Assembly: GCA_964422065.1 (NCBI GenBank) | Contig: CAYQZW010000012.1 | Location: 1-26,101, forward strand | Length of the DNA stretch: 26,101 nt | Origin: S141-55 sp964422065 | Lineage (GTDB): Bacteria > Hydrothermota > Hydrothermia > WGAB01 | Direction: 5' to 3' | In this document: positions 1 to 7,281 of the stretch, in pieces | Numbering within the stretch: the first letter of the stretch is position 1 | How the letters are laid out: each line of letters begins with the position of its first letter | Position numbers and translations under genes: made by a program | Notes under the pieces: generated by a model | Seen by the model: only the letters and a program-made list of their open reading frames with translations | Told to the model about the DNA's origin: nothing | The model's database searches: none

Positions 1-74
1 TGGGGACGGGTAGACTTCAAAAAGACCTTGGATCTCGCAAAAAACCAAGAAAAACCCTAACTTGGAGGTGAATC

Positions 75-689
75 ATGGAGAAAAATCAAGTGGAACGATG
101 GATTCAAAAGGCACGCGCCTCCTGGTGGGAGGACGGCCTCGTGGAAATCTTTGCAGGACTGGGATTGCTCTTGATTGCCAGTACCGGGATCCTGAGGGAA
201 CATACCTCCGGGACCGCACAAATTCTCTGGAACCTCACGTGGATGGTCGTCTTGCTGGGATTCACCTTTGGGGGACAGTTCTTCCTGCGCTGGCTCAAAC
301 GCCGATTCATTTGGCCTCGAACAGGTTATGCACACCCCGAAACGGCAAAGATTCACCTCCGATCAGTTCTTGCACTCCTTCTGATTGTCGGGGTCTTCGT
401 TGCCCTGTTCCTGTCGCCGAACCTCCTTCTCACAAAGATCTTATCGGGCGCGTTTGTCTTCCTGATCCTGTTTTGGACCTACACCTATTCCAAGGTCTTG
501 CGGTTTTTGGGTTACGCGATCCTGGCTCTCCTCGGTGGCGGGCTCCTCACCCCTGTTCAAGTATCTCTCAACGATTTCGTCATGGCTCTCCTGGGGCTCG
601 TTGCCCTGCCCATGTTGATCGCTGGCATTCTTCAGTTTCAGCGGTATCGTCGGCTCGCGAAACAATGGGAGGCACAGTCCCATGAGTAA
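75..689 (+). CDS. Six-helix integral membrane protein of unknown function
   Basis: A 204-residue protein with a charged N-terminus and about six hydrophobic segments (roughly residues 22-41, 51-71, 95-115, 119-138, 141-160 and 168-188), followed by a basic C-terminal tail. It has no catalytic motif I recognise. The start is supported by a GGAGGTG ribosome binding site at 64-70. The last 8 bases overlap the start of the downstream winged-helix regulator, so the two are almost certainly co-translated. Small membrane protein plus small winged-helix regulator is a common two-gene arrangement in bacteria and archaea, usually of unknown role. An alternative reading frame starting at 62 covers the same DNA but lacks membrane character and was rejected. 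Function is unknown; the membrane location is fairly sure. Confidence 0.82.
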   Translation: MEKNQVERWIQKARASWWEDGLVEIFAGLGLLLIASTGILREHTSGTAQILWNLTWMVVLLGFTFGGQFFLRWLKRRFIWPRTGYAHPETAKIHLRSVLALLLIVGVFVALFLSPNLLLTKILSGAFVFLILFWTYTYSKVLRFLGYAILALLGGGLLTPVQVSLNDFVMALLGLVALPMLIAGILQFQRYRRLAKQWEAQSHE

Positions 690-1002
690 CGACTTCTATC
701 GGGAGATCACGAAGGTGGACCGCCTCATCCATGAGCCCTCGCGCCTCGCAATCATGGCGCTGCTTTACGGGGTCAAAGAGGCGGATTTTCTCTTTATCCA
801 GCGGCACACCGGATTGACCAAAGGGAACCTCTCCGTACACCTTTCCAAGTTGGAAGAGGCCGGCTATGTCCAGATCGAAAAGCGGTTCATGGGCAAAAAA
901 CCTCAAACGCTCTGCCGTTTAACCCCGAAGGGAAGAAACGCCTTCGAGCGATACCTGAAGTGGTCGCGAAATTTCAGCAAAACCTACTCGCTGGATAACT
1001 GA
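682..1002 (+). CDS. Small winged-helix transcriptional regulator
   Basis: A 106-residue protein that is essentially a single winged helix-turn-helix domain. The segment around residues 12-60 (HEPSRLAIMALLYG, then a helix pair ending in NLSVHLSKLEEAGYVQIEK) is the typical recognition-helix and wing pattern of the ArsR/MarR-like 'HTH_27' group. A basic wing and a C-terminal helix follow, the latter likely for dimerisation. No metal-binding Cys/His cluster is visible, so the signal is unlikely to be an ArsR-type metal. It overlaps the membrane-protein gene upstream by 8 bp and probably regulates that pair. Its 3' end overlaps the convergent CDGSH gene by 19 bp. Confidence 0.85.
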   Translation: MSNDFYREITKVDRLIHEPSRLAIMALLYGVKEADFLFIQRHTGLTKGNLSVHLSKLEEAGYVQIEKRFMGKKPQTLCRLTPKGRNAFERYLKWSRNFSKTYSLDN

Positions 1003-1193
1003 CACTCTTCGGCTTCGAACCTGACGGTTTTGTGGGAGCCATCGCAGAAGGGCTTGTTTTTGGAGTGCCCACAGCGACAGAGGGCAATCGTCGTTTGGTC
1101 AACCTCTTTCTCTTCACCACCCATCCTCAAGACCCACTTCCCCTTCGCTTCAACGAGATACGGTCCATTTTTGAGGGCTTTGACTTTAATCAT
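984..1193 (-). CDS. CDGSH iron-sulfur domain protein
   Basis: A 69-residue protein carrying the CDGSH cluster-binding signature: Cys39, Cys41, Cys50 and His54 in the stretch CRCGHSKNKPFCDGSH. In this family the 3Cys-1His set holds a redox-active [2Fe-2S] cluster, and bacterial single-domain members are cytosolic homodimers linked to redox or iron-sulfur handling. The preceding beta-strand part (GPYLVEAKGKWVLRMGGEE) is also typical of small prokaryotic CDGSH proteins. The start codon overlaps the TGA of the upstream MerR-type regulator in an ATGA arrangement. A strong CCTCCTT complement (AAGGAGG) at 1201-1207 gives the ribosome binding site. The two genes form one operon. The stop lies inside the convergent regulator gene (19 bp overlap). 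Confidence 0.92.
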   Translation of the reverse strand: MIKVKALKNGPYLVEAKGKWVLRMGGEEKEVDQTTIALCRCGHSKNKPFCDGSHKTVRFEAEECQLSSE

Positions 1194-1921
1194 GGCTCAA
1201 CCTCCTTGCTTGTGTGGGTGACCTCCAAATTTTGCAGGGTATTTTCAACGACCCTGCGGAGATGATTCAAAAAGAGGAACCTCCGAAACCGGGAAAGGAC
1301 TTCCCGGAATCGGCGATAGTTCTCTTGGGCTCCTTCCCGGTTTCGCTTTGTAAACACTTTACGAAACAGATGTTCTTCATGCTCCAGGACAGCATCCATA
1401 TGGATCCGGTAAGGGACCAGATCCTCAAGGGCCAATCCCATCTCCAAGAGGTCCCGGATGGCCTGGAGCGTGATGATCGCCTCGGGGTCATACCGTCCGG
1501 TCTTGGGGCAGGGACGGACCAGGCCCAGAGCGAGGACCTGCTGGAAAACAGACGGGGACAACCCGGATGCCTGGAGTGCTTCAGACTCAGATCGGGGCGT
1601 CGGAGGCATTGCTTGCATCAAAGGATTTTGAAGCCATTCGTAAAGGAGGAAGGCCATCGCAGGGTCTTCCTCTAAGACTTCCAGAACTTGTGCCACGGTA
1701 TCCAGGGGAAGGTGAGCCCGATGTCTCAGGAGGAGGATCAACCGGAGCCGTTCGACCGTCCGTGGGCAATAAAGACGATGTCCACCACGAGTCCGAACCG
1801 GTTGTATCAACCCCTGCCGTTCATAGAAATGGAGTTTGCTGACCGTGAGGTCAGGTGCGACCTCCTTCAGCCGGTCGACCACCTGGCCAACGGTCAGTAA
1901 CTGCTTTTCCTGCCTACGCAT
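1190..1921 (-). CDS. MerR-superfamily regulator, FtsR (Rv1828)-like two-domain type
   Basis: A 243-residue regulator. Residues about 8-80 form a MerR-type winged helix (LTVGQVVDRLKE, then TVSKLHFYERQGLIQPVRT and a GGHRLY wing). A second DNA-binding-like module follows at about 115-170 (ALQASGLSPSVFQQVLALGLV, then YDPEAIITLQAIRDLLEMGL), and the C-terminus is helical and basic. From memory this order resembles the actinobacterial FtsR/Rv1828 group rather than metal-sensing MerR or CueR: there is no C-terminal cysteine loop. A family search would be needed to confirm that. A perfect palindrome lies between its promoter and start codon and overlaps its own GAGG ribosome site, suggesting autoregulation. 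It is coupled to the CDGSH gene, so redox or iron-sulfur control is a possible but unproven role. Confidence 0.85.
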   Translation of the reverse strand: MRRQEKQLLTVGQVVDRLKEVAPDLTVSKLHFYERQGLIQPVRTRGGHRLYCPRTVERLRLILLLRHRAHLPLDTVAQVLEVLEEDPAMAFLLYEWLQNPLMQAMPPTPRSESEALQASGLSPSVFQQVLALGLVRPCPKTGRYDPEAIITLQAIRDLLEMGLALEDLVPYRIHMDAVLEHEEHLFRKVFTKRNREGAQENYRRFREVLSRFRRFLFLNHLRRVVENTLQNLEVTHTSKEVEP

Positions 1922-1926
1922 TTCTT

Positions 1927-1942
1927 AACCTCAACTGAGGTT
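1927..1942 (-). promoter_or_regulatory. Perfect 7-2-7 palindrome, probable autoregulatory operator of the MerR-type gene
   Basis: AACCTCA and TGAGGTT flank a 2-bp centre, a perfect inverted repeat. It starts 5 bp upstream of the regulator's ATG, includes the GAGG that would serve as its ribosome binding site, and lies just downstream of the predicted -10 box. Binding here would block both transcript elongation and translation initiation. The CCTCA..TGAGG core is of the kind bound by MerR-superfamily proteins, but the assignment to this regulator is inference. Confidence 0.65.
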
Positions 1943-1945
1943 TAG

Positions 1946-1973
1946 ATTTTAGTGCCCCTGGGATATTTGTCAA
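1946..1973 (-). promoter_or_regulatory. Sigma-70-type promoter for the MerR-type regulator and CDGSH operon
   Basis: On the minus strand a perfect TTGACA (1973-1968) is followed after 16 bp by TAAAAT (1951-1946). The predicted start of transcription is at the edge of the AACCTCA/TGAGGTT palindrome. The 151-bp gap also serves the divergent PorV-like gene. Confidence 0.7.
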
Positions 1974-2037
1974 CACGGGCATACCCAGAGCCAAAGTTTT
2001 ACTATGACTTCTATCGAATTAGGATACTCTGCTTAAC

Positions 2038-2066
2038 TTGCATAGAAGTTTCGATTTCCTTAAAAT
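2038..2066 (+). promoter_or_regulatory. Promoter of PorV-like gene, predicted leaderless
   Basis: TAAAAT at 2061-2066 lies exactly 6 bases before the ATG at 2073, with a weak TTGCAT 17 bp upstream (2038-2043). There is no purine-rich ribosome binding site before this ATG. The expected transcription start is the A of the start codon. The same spacing recurs at mutS and the histidine kinase. Confidence 0.5.
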
Positions 2067-2072
2067 TGCAGT

Positions 2073-3368
2073 ATGGGGGTAATTTTGTTATTGTTGTGGA
2101 CCAGTTTTTCAGATGCAGGAGCGATCTTCCTGACGATTCAAAAAAGCGCCCAAATGGTTGGAATGGGCTACACAGGTGTCGCCCGATGGGAAGACCCCGC
2201 TGCCAGTTACCTCAACCCCGCCGCGGGAGTTTTTCATAAGGGTTTATCCGCCACGACCTTGAATACCATCACCTTTGGTGCCGGAGAACTCTTCATCCGT
2301 TCTATTTTGGAATCACAGGGTATTCCAAGGCAGCCCAGCTGGCTGGATGCCCTTGCCGATGATATGGAAAACCATTACTGGGAAATCGGGTGGACGCGGG
2401 AACTCCATCACTGGTTTTATCGGAGACTCGCGATCCGAATCTCCGGAACCCGGCTGAACCGGGGGACAGTTACTGCTTTTGATGAACACGGGAACTATTT
2501 GGGATCCTGGGCCCCTTATGACCAGGCAACGTCGCTCAATGTCGGTATCCTCTTTCCTTATGGAATAAGCCTCGGCTACACGCTGAAATACGTTTACAGT
2601 TTGCTGGCCCCCAATGACATTATCAGGCTCATCTATGGAGAGGATGTTAGCGGTGAGGCGCGGACACTCACAAATGACTATGGCTTGCTGTTTGACCCGG
2701 GGATGGGTTTCGCCATAGGGATCGCACTCTGTAATCACGGAGGTTCGATGAAATATGCTTCGAATGCTCAACCAGACCCGATGCCCACCTACCTCAGATA
2801 TGGGTTCACACTGAAACTCCGTGACCTGCTTGAAAAGATCATCGGGGAACCCTACTCGTCTCTCATCACGTTGACCTATTCCAGGGACTGGATGAAAGAC
2901 CGCGTAGGGATCCGACACGAGATCTGGTCCGGTAAAGGCTTCGAGGTCGGCTTTTTAAACGTCTTCTTTTATCGGAAGGGAACCTTTGCAGATCCTTCTG
3001 GCATGAGAGTGGGTCAAACAGAGGGGTGGGGCATACGATTTGGAGCAATCAACCTGGATGTCGCTGATGACGGAGACATTTACTTCTTTGGCCAGTCTCA
3101 CAACTGGTGGGTTTCCCTCAGCCTTCAGACACCCCAGAAAGAAGGGTTCATAGATCAATGGATCGGCAGAAAGGCCATGGGTTGGGTCCAGGCTCTCCTG
3201 TTCCCCGGAGCAGGTCATATCTACGAGGGCAATGAGAGGGGGCTCTTTTACTCTGCCCTGTCCTCTTTTCTCTATTCGATATATGCCAGGGAGGGATCGG
3301 GGATCTCCCTCTTTGGTGCTTCGGTCGTTTATGCCTTGTCATTGGTTGATTATTATCTCATGAGGTGA
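2073..3368 (+). CDS. PorV/PorQ-like outer-membrane protein with DUF5683-like C-terminus
   Basis: A 431-residue secreted protein with a hydrophobic N-terminal signal (MGVILLLLWTSFSDAGA). The early segment VGMGYTGVARWEDPAASYLNPA is the hallmark of the PorV/PorQ/UPF0164 barrel group (glycine-rich, then 'a..D..a.y.NPA'). Alternating aromatic strand patterns fill the middle. The last 60 residues or so (GWVQALLFPGAGHIYEGNERG, then two hydrophobic helices) look like DUF5683, a short module often found at the C-terminus of FCB-group membrane proteins. PorV proteins are outer-membrane components of the type IX secretion system, so this may relate to export of the surface protein at 19336-21531, but barrels of this group have other roles too. 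No ribosome site precedes the ATG. The gene looks more AT-rich than its neighbours. Confidence 0.75.
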   Translation: MGVILLLLWTSFSDAGAIFLTIQKSAQMVGMGYTGVARWEDPAASYLNPAAGVFHKGLSATTLNTITFGAGELFIRSILESQGIPRQPSWLDALADDMENHYWEIGWTRELHHWFYRRLAIRISGTRLNRGTVTAFDEHGNYLGSWAPYDQATSLNVGILFPYGISLGYTLKYVYSLLAPNDIIRLIYGEDVSGEARTLTNDYGLLFDPGMGFAIGIALCNHGGSMKYASNAQPDPMPTYLRYGFTLKLRDLLEKIIGEPYSSLITLTYSRDWMKDRVGIRHEIWSGKGFEVGFLNVFFYRKGTFADPSGMRVGQTEGWGIRFGAINLDVADDGDIYFFGQSHNWWVSLSLQTPQKEGFIDQWIGRKAMGWVQALLFPGAGHIYEGNERGLFYSALSSFLYSIYAREGSGISLFGASVVYALSLVDYYLMR

Positions 3369-3371
3369 ATT

Positions 3372-3965
3372 ATGGTGAGCATCTTGCTCTGTATGGCGAG
3401 CATTTTTCCTTATCAGGGTTTTGTTGTAGGGGGAGGACAGTGGTTGAATAAGTCTTTTGAACTTAACTATCGCCCTCTTTCTCCTGAATTCAGCATCTTT
3501 ATCGGTGGATGGCCCATCGTCGGGTGGAAAGTCAAGAATGACTTTTTGTTTTTATTTGAAGGTGGGTACAACATGGGAAAAAAGGTGGTTGTTCCGACCA
3601 TGATCCCCGAATATCCCAGAAAGAACATTTCATTTCAGGATTTGTTCCTTGGAATCGATGCTCTGCAGGAGATACGAATGCGGCCGGACTTTGAAGTGAT
3701 GGTAGGCGGAGGGATTTCATGGCATACTTTATGGTCCTATACATGGGGGCCTTTTGGGGACACACCTACCAAAATGACCGATGCCCGTCCTGGCTTCAGT
3801 GTCCATTTTGGTGTGGCAAAGTACATGACCAAGACTCGTGGGCTCCTTGGGTGGATTCGATTTACAAAAGTCTTAGACTGGGAGAACTTTGATCCTTCCC
3901 GTGTCCAGTTCTATATAGGCGTTTTCCGGGATTTGAGAGGTAACTTCCTGGCCACCCGTTCCTGA
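3372..3965 (+). CDS. Small outer-membrane barrel-like protein, unknown
   Basis: A 197-residue protein starting 3 bases after the PorV-like gene. Its GAGGTG ribosome site (3362-3367) overlaps the upstream stop, so translation is coupled. The N-terminus is short and hydrophobic (SILLCMASIFPYQGFVV) and could be a signal sequence. The rest alternates hydrophobic or aromatic with polar residues in short strands separated by glycine turns (for example FEVMVGGGISWHTLWSY and GFSVHFGVAKYM), as in small 8-strand barrels. No known family is recognisable. Coupling suggests it works with the PorV-like protein in the outer membrane; that is inference. Confidence 0.6.
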   Translation: MVSILLCMASIFPYQGFVVGGGQWLNKSFELNYRPLSPEFSIFIGGWPIVGWKVKNDFLFLFEGGYNMGKKVVVPTMIPEYPRKNISFQDLFLGIDALQEIRMRPDFEVMVGGGISWHTLWSYTWGPFGDTPTKMTDARPGFSVHFGVAKYMTKTRGLLGWIRFTKVLDWENFDPSRVQFYIGVFRDLRGNFLATRS

Positions 3966-3986
3966 GAAACACCTCTTACACTTCCC

Positions 3987-4015
3987 TTGACATCCTATAC
4001 CCCCACCCCTATAAT
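3987..4015 (+). promoter_or_regulatory. Strong sigma-70-type promoter of the csoR-like/merA operon
   Basis: TTGACA at 3987-3992 and TATAAT at 4010-4015 match consensus perfectly with a 17-bp spacer. The spacer contains an extra ATACCCC half-site (3997-4003), and the -10 box overlaps the first two bases of the perfect CsoR-type operator. A promoter this strong implies tight repression. Confidence 0.88.
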
Positions 4016-4029
4016 ACCCCCTGGGGTAT
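4014..4029 (+). promoter_or_regulatory. Perfect CsoR-type operator
   Basis: ATACCCC-CT-GGGGTAT is a perfect inverted repeat spanning the end of the -10 box and the start-of-transcription region. G/C tracts flanked by TA are the known signature of CsoR/RcnR-family sites. Bound repressor would occlude RNA polymerase; metal binding would release it. The AAGGAGG ribosome site follows directly at 4031-4037. Confidence 0.85.
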
Positions 4030-4043
4030 GAAGGAGGTTTGGA

Positions 4044-4349
4044 ATGAACAGGCCTGTGTTGACCACATATCTGGATGAAGAAACCAAGAAGGCGCTGCTG
4101 AATCGGGTGGCGCGCCTGGAAGGACAGATCCGGGCCATCCGGAAACAGATTGAATCCGGCGTCTGCGCGGACGACCTCATCCTCTTAATCCTCTCCGTGA
4201 AGGGTGCCGCAGCCCAACTTGCCGCCAAAATTGCAGAAGAGCACCTGGCGACTTGTGTCCGCACGTGTATGCGTCAAGAGGTTGATGATCCCGATGCCCT
4301 CCTCCAGCGCCTCACCCAACTTGTCGCCATCTTGGCAAAAAATACGTAA
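4044..4349 (+). CDS. CsoR/RcnR-family metal-responsive transcriptional repressor
   Basis: A 101-residue all-helical protein of the CsoR/RcnR (DUF156) family. LLNRVARLEGQIRAIRKQIE (20 residues) is the family's DNA-binding helix, followed by a second helix with Cys41, and HLATCVRTC with His67, Cys71 and Cys75. Family members are tetrameric repressors that leave DNA when Cu(I), Ni/Co, formaldehyde or persulfide binds at a Cys/His set. Here Cys41 and His67 are 26 residues apart, whereas copper CsoR sequences recalled from memory have 25. The extra residue puts Cys41 one position off register, and Cys75 is additional. The gene directly precedes merA (10 bases between coding ends), so Hg(II) is the likely signal. 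That ligand is inference. Ribosome site AAGGAGG at 4031-4037. Confidence 0.88.
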   Translation: MNRPVLTTYLDEETKKALLNRVARLEGQIRAIRKQIESGVCADDLILLILSVKGAAAQLAAKIAEEHLATCVRTCMRQEVDDPDALLQRLTQLVAILAKNT

Positions 4350-4359
4350 GGAGGATGAA

Positions 4360-5961
4360 ATGAAACGCTTCCGAATTGAGATTCAAGGCATGTCTTGCCG
4401 TCATTGCGAAACCACCGTCACCAAAGCCTTAGAAAAGGTCGGAGCAAAGGTCCTCGCCGTTTCCTATATCCGCGGATATGCAGAGGTCGAAACGGATCAA
4501 CCCCCGGAGGTTTTGAAAGAGGTCATCCGGCGCGTGGGGTATTCGCCCGTTTCCGTCAAACCAGAACCCACAGCCCCGACCACAAAAAAATCCACACATC
4601 TTCTCGTGATCGGGTCCGGCTCTGCGGGATTTGCCGCCGCGATCCGGGCCAGAGAACTTGGTGCGGACGTCACGATGATCACCGGCCCCCTCTTCGGGGG
4701 CACTTGTGTGAACATCGGCTGCGTGCCCAGCAAGTTTTTGATTCACCGTGCAGAAATCCTCCATGTCTTTACCCATCCCCCATCAGGGGTCGCTCCTTGC
4801 AATCTACTGCTTGATCTCTCTGAACTTCAACGTGAGAAAAACGCCCTAATCCAGAGGCTACGGAAGGAGAAATACGAGGATGTGGCAAAGGCATGGGGCA
4901 TCACGATCAAACAAGGAACCGCACGGTTTCTCTCTCCGTCTGAGATAGGAATTGAGGGCGAAGTCATCCCCTTTGAGAAAGCTGTGATTGCCACCGGTGC
5001 AAGCCCCTGGGTTCCTCCCATCGAGGGACTGAAAGAAGTGGGCTATTGGACAAGTACGGAGGCCTTAGAGGCCAGAGAGGTTCCCCGTCGTCTTGCGGTG
5101 ATCGGAGCCAATGCCGTTGGGCTTGAACTCGCCCAAACGTTCGCAAGACTGGGCAGTGAAGTCGTCTTGCTGGAGGCACAACCCCGGATCGCACCCTACG
5201 AAGAAGAGATTGTCAGTGAAGTCCTCCGCAAGAACTTGGAAAACGAGGGCATCCGAATTCTGGAAAGTGTCCAAATTCAGGGGGTAGAGAAGACCTCTTC
5301 CGGAAAGAGCATTCTCTTTTCGGGAGGCATAAAACCGGTTGAAGTAGACGAAATCCTTGTGGCAACTGGAAGGAGGGCGAACACGGAAGGGTTAGACCTT
5401 GAGGTCGCAGGGGTAGAGACCGACGAACGTGGATTTATCCGTGTGAACGCCCATCTGCAGACGACGAACCCACGCATTTATGCGGCGGGCGACGTGACCC
5501 CACACCCCCAATTCGTTTATCTCGCATCTCGGATGGGCCAAATTGCCGCAGAAAACGCCCTGGGAGGCAACAAGACCTTCGATCCCACCCTTGCCCCACG
5601 GGTGATCTTTACGGACCCACAAGTGGCATCCGTAGGGCTCACGGAGGCCCAGGCTCAGGAACAGGGCTTGGAAATCCAAACTACGGTGATGGACCTCCAG
5701 CCGGTAGCCCGGGCACGGGTTGAGGATCGGGAAGGCGTGGTGAAGATCATCGCCGAGGCCACAGGGAGGCTCCTCGGTGTCCACATCGTGGCCCCCCACG
5801 CAGGGGAGGTCATCTATGCGGCCCATCTTGCCCTCATGGCAGGGCTCTCGGTCCAGGACTTCGTGGAAAGTTATGCGCCCTATCTCACCTATGCGGAGAG
5901 CCTGAGGTTGGCTGCCCAGACCTTTACCGTGGACGTCCACAAGTTGAGTTGCTGTGCATAG
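4360..5961 (+). CDS. merA: Mercuric reductase MerA with N-terminal HMA domain
   Basis: A 533-residue flavoprotein that reduces Hg(II) to volatile Hg(0) with NADPH in the cytosol. Residues 1-68 are a heavy-metal-associated domain with GMSCRHC (Cys13, Cys16). GSGSAGFAAAIRARELGA (about 85-102) is the FAD dinucleotide fold, and GTCVNIGCVPSK holds the redox pair Cys116/Cys121. A second nucleotide fold (VIGANAVGLELAQTFARLGSEV), GDVTPHPQFVYLA and a pyridine nucleotide-disulfide dimerisation domain follow. The C-terminus KLSCCA carries the vicinal Cys531-Cys532 pair diagnostic of MerA over lipoamide or glutathione reductases. An upstream in-frame ATG at 4204 would lie inside the regulator gene and add 52 residues unlike the family. 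The chosen start has AAGGAGG at 4348-4354. No merT, merP or merR gene is adjacent. Confidence 0.96.
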   Translation: MKRFRIEIQGMSCRHCETTVTKALEKVGAKVLAVSYIRGYAEVETDQPPEVLKEVIRRVGYSPVSVKPEPTAPTTKKSTHLLVIGSGSAGFAAAIRARELGADVTMITGPLFGGTCVNIGCVPSKFLIHRAEILHVFTHPPSGVAPCNLLLDLSELQREKNALIQRLRKEKYEDVAKAWGITIKQGTARFLSPSEIGIEGEVIPFEKAVIATGASPWVPPIEGLKEVGYWTSTEALEAREVPRRLAVIGANAVGLELAQTFARLGSEVVLLEAQPRIAPYEEEIVSEVLRKNLENEGIRILESVQIQGVEKTSSGKSILFSGGIKPVEVDEILVATGRRANTEGLDLEVAGVETDERGFIRVNAHLQTTNPRIYAAGDVTPHPQFVYLASRMGQIAAENALGGNKTFDPTLAPRVIFTDPQVASVGLTEAQAQEQGLEIQTTVMDLQPVARARVEDREGVVKIIAEATGRLLGVHIVAPHAGEVIYAAHLALMAGLSVQDFVESYAPYLTYAESLRLAAQTFTVDVHKLSCCA

Positions 5962-6057
5962 TTGAGCCGAGCACCTTTGGTCCAACCCTTAGAGAACATC
6001 TCGATGGTGTACCCCGGCCCGCAGTTTACAATATAGCCACACACAAGGAGTGGCATC

Positions 6058-7281
6058 ATGGGATTTCTCGTTGTGGGGTGGATTTTGTTCGTCACCCTCG
6101 CCCCCACTCAGCGATGGGAGAAGATCCCGGTCTCTCCGGACCAATATGTGCGGCTCACACAGTTTTTCAAACAAGAGCCGGAGACTCTCTACGTCTTCCG
6201 TGGGCCCAAGAACCAATTCTGGATTGAGGGGTGGTACCCCGATCACAAAGAGGTCATCCCCCTCTCCTCGGAACAATGGGCTCGTCTGACCCAAGGCGAA
6301 ACCCTAAGTCTCCAATCCTACCCGCCCTCTTCCCGCATCGGATATCTCATCGGCCAGACGCTTTTAGGTCTCTCTATTTATTCTTGGAGTTTCCCATGGT
6401 TTCTCAATCTATCCAATCCGACCCTTCGCACGGCACTGGGGCTCTTCATGCCCTTCTCATGGTTCGGCATCCACTGGATGGAGAGCGGGGCCCGGCGGGT
6501 CACCGAAAGTGAGGCCTGGGCGGGTTTCACGGGCGGCCTTCTGGGAGCGTTCCATGGGTCAATGCTCTTTCAAAGTCCACGGGCGATTTTCCCGGTCAGT
6601 GTCGCCGAGAACCTCCTGGATCGCACCATCGCCCACCGGTTCTTGTTCTCTCCGGGAGTGATCCAGCGCAAAGTCAATTACAACCTCTATGGCTTTTATC
6701 ATGCCTATCTCCTGTCAGACCTTTTGGGGCTTGATCTTTCCGGTGCCTCGAGGGCCCGGTTCGCAGCCACCCTTTCCCTCGTCGAGGGATACCTCGCTCT
6801 GGGCTTTTCCCGCTCCACACCCTCCCTCACACCTGGTGACGCATTGTTTGAATTACGGTTTTCTGTGATTGGCGGAGAATTCGGCCCGGCAATCCTCACC
6901 CCGATCTTTGAAGACCGAATCGATCCCCAAGTCGTCAAAACCACGTCCTTGATTGGGCAGATCGGAGCCCAAATCCTGGCCCAACGTCTCTCTTTGCGCT
7001 ATGACCTCCCCGTAGGGGGTGCGGTGCTCAGCGCTTTGGTGCCCTACTTGGTCCATGGAGTCACTGCTGGGCTCGGGGTCCTTTTCGCGTCCGATACGTA
7101 CTGGCGGTATTACCCCATGGTGTTCCTGGCGACCGATCTCACGTTGACTTGGCAACTCTACCGAACGTTCCGTCACCCACAGGGGTCTCTGCCTCAGACG
7201 CACTCCCGTTTGGCCCCCTTCATCACCCTCTCGTCGTTGGATCGAGGCCAAAAGGTCTACGGGTTGTTGTGGATGTGGTGA
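6058..7281 (+). CDS. Unrecognised membrane-associated or secreted protein with a duplicated N-terminal motif
   Basis: A 407-residue protein I cannot assign. It opens with a hydrophobic signal-like segment (residues 1-15), then two copies of one motif: IPVSPDQYVRLTQ (23-35) and IPLSSEQWARLTQ (67-79), 44 residues apart. Several hydrophobic stretches follow (about 93-113, 123-137, 155-170, 240-260, 290-345 and 365-385), so it may span the inner membrane several times, though aromatic-rich strands leave a barrel possible. It starts 96 bases after merA with an AAGGAG ribosome site and may be read with the mercury operon or from a weak TACAAT box about 30 bases upstream. Its TGA overlaps the GTG start of ispE (GTGA), so the two are translationally coupled. 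Link to mercury is unproven. Confidence 0.68.
   Translation: MGFLVVGWILFVTLAPTQRWEKIPVSPDQYVRLTQFFKQEPETLYVFRGPKNQFWIEGWYPDHKEVIPLSSEQWARLTQGETLSLQSYPPSSRIGYLIGQTLLGLSIYSWSFPWFLNLSNPTLRTALGLFMPFSWFGIHWMESGARRVTESEAWAGFTGGLLGAFHGSMLFQSPRAIFPVSVAENLLDRTIAHRFLFSPGVIQRKVNYNLYGFYHAYLLSDLLGLDLSGASRARFAATLSLVEGYLALGFSRSTPSLTPGDALFELRFSVIGGEFGPAILTPIFEDRIDPQVVKTTSLIGQIGAQILAQRLSLRYDLPVGGAVLSALVPYLVHGVTAGLGVLFASDTYWRYYPMVFLATDLTLTWQLYRTFRHPQGSLPQTHSRLAPFITLSSLDRGQKVYGLLWMW

Noticed and set aside
62..685. 207-residue plus-strand frame overlapping the first membrane protein
   Set aside because: Its product has no fold-like pattern, while the 75-689 frame encodes regular membrane helices, has a good ribosome site and couples to the next gene.
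4204..4359. Upstream extension of merA to an earlier in-frame ATG
   Set aside because: It lies inside the csoR-like gene, encodes out-of-frame sequence and ignores the AAGGAGG directly before 4360.
7149..7277. Upstream extension of ispE
   Set aside because: It sits inside the preceding gene and adds about 43 residues without family similarity; GTG at 7278 gives normal length.
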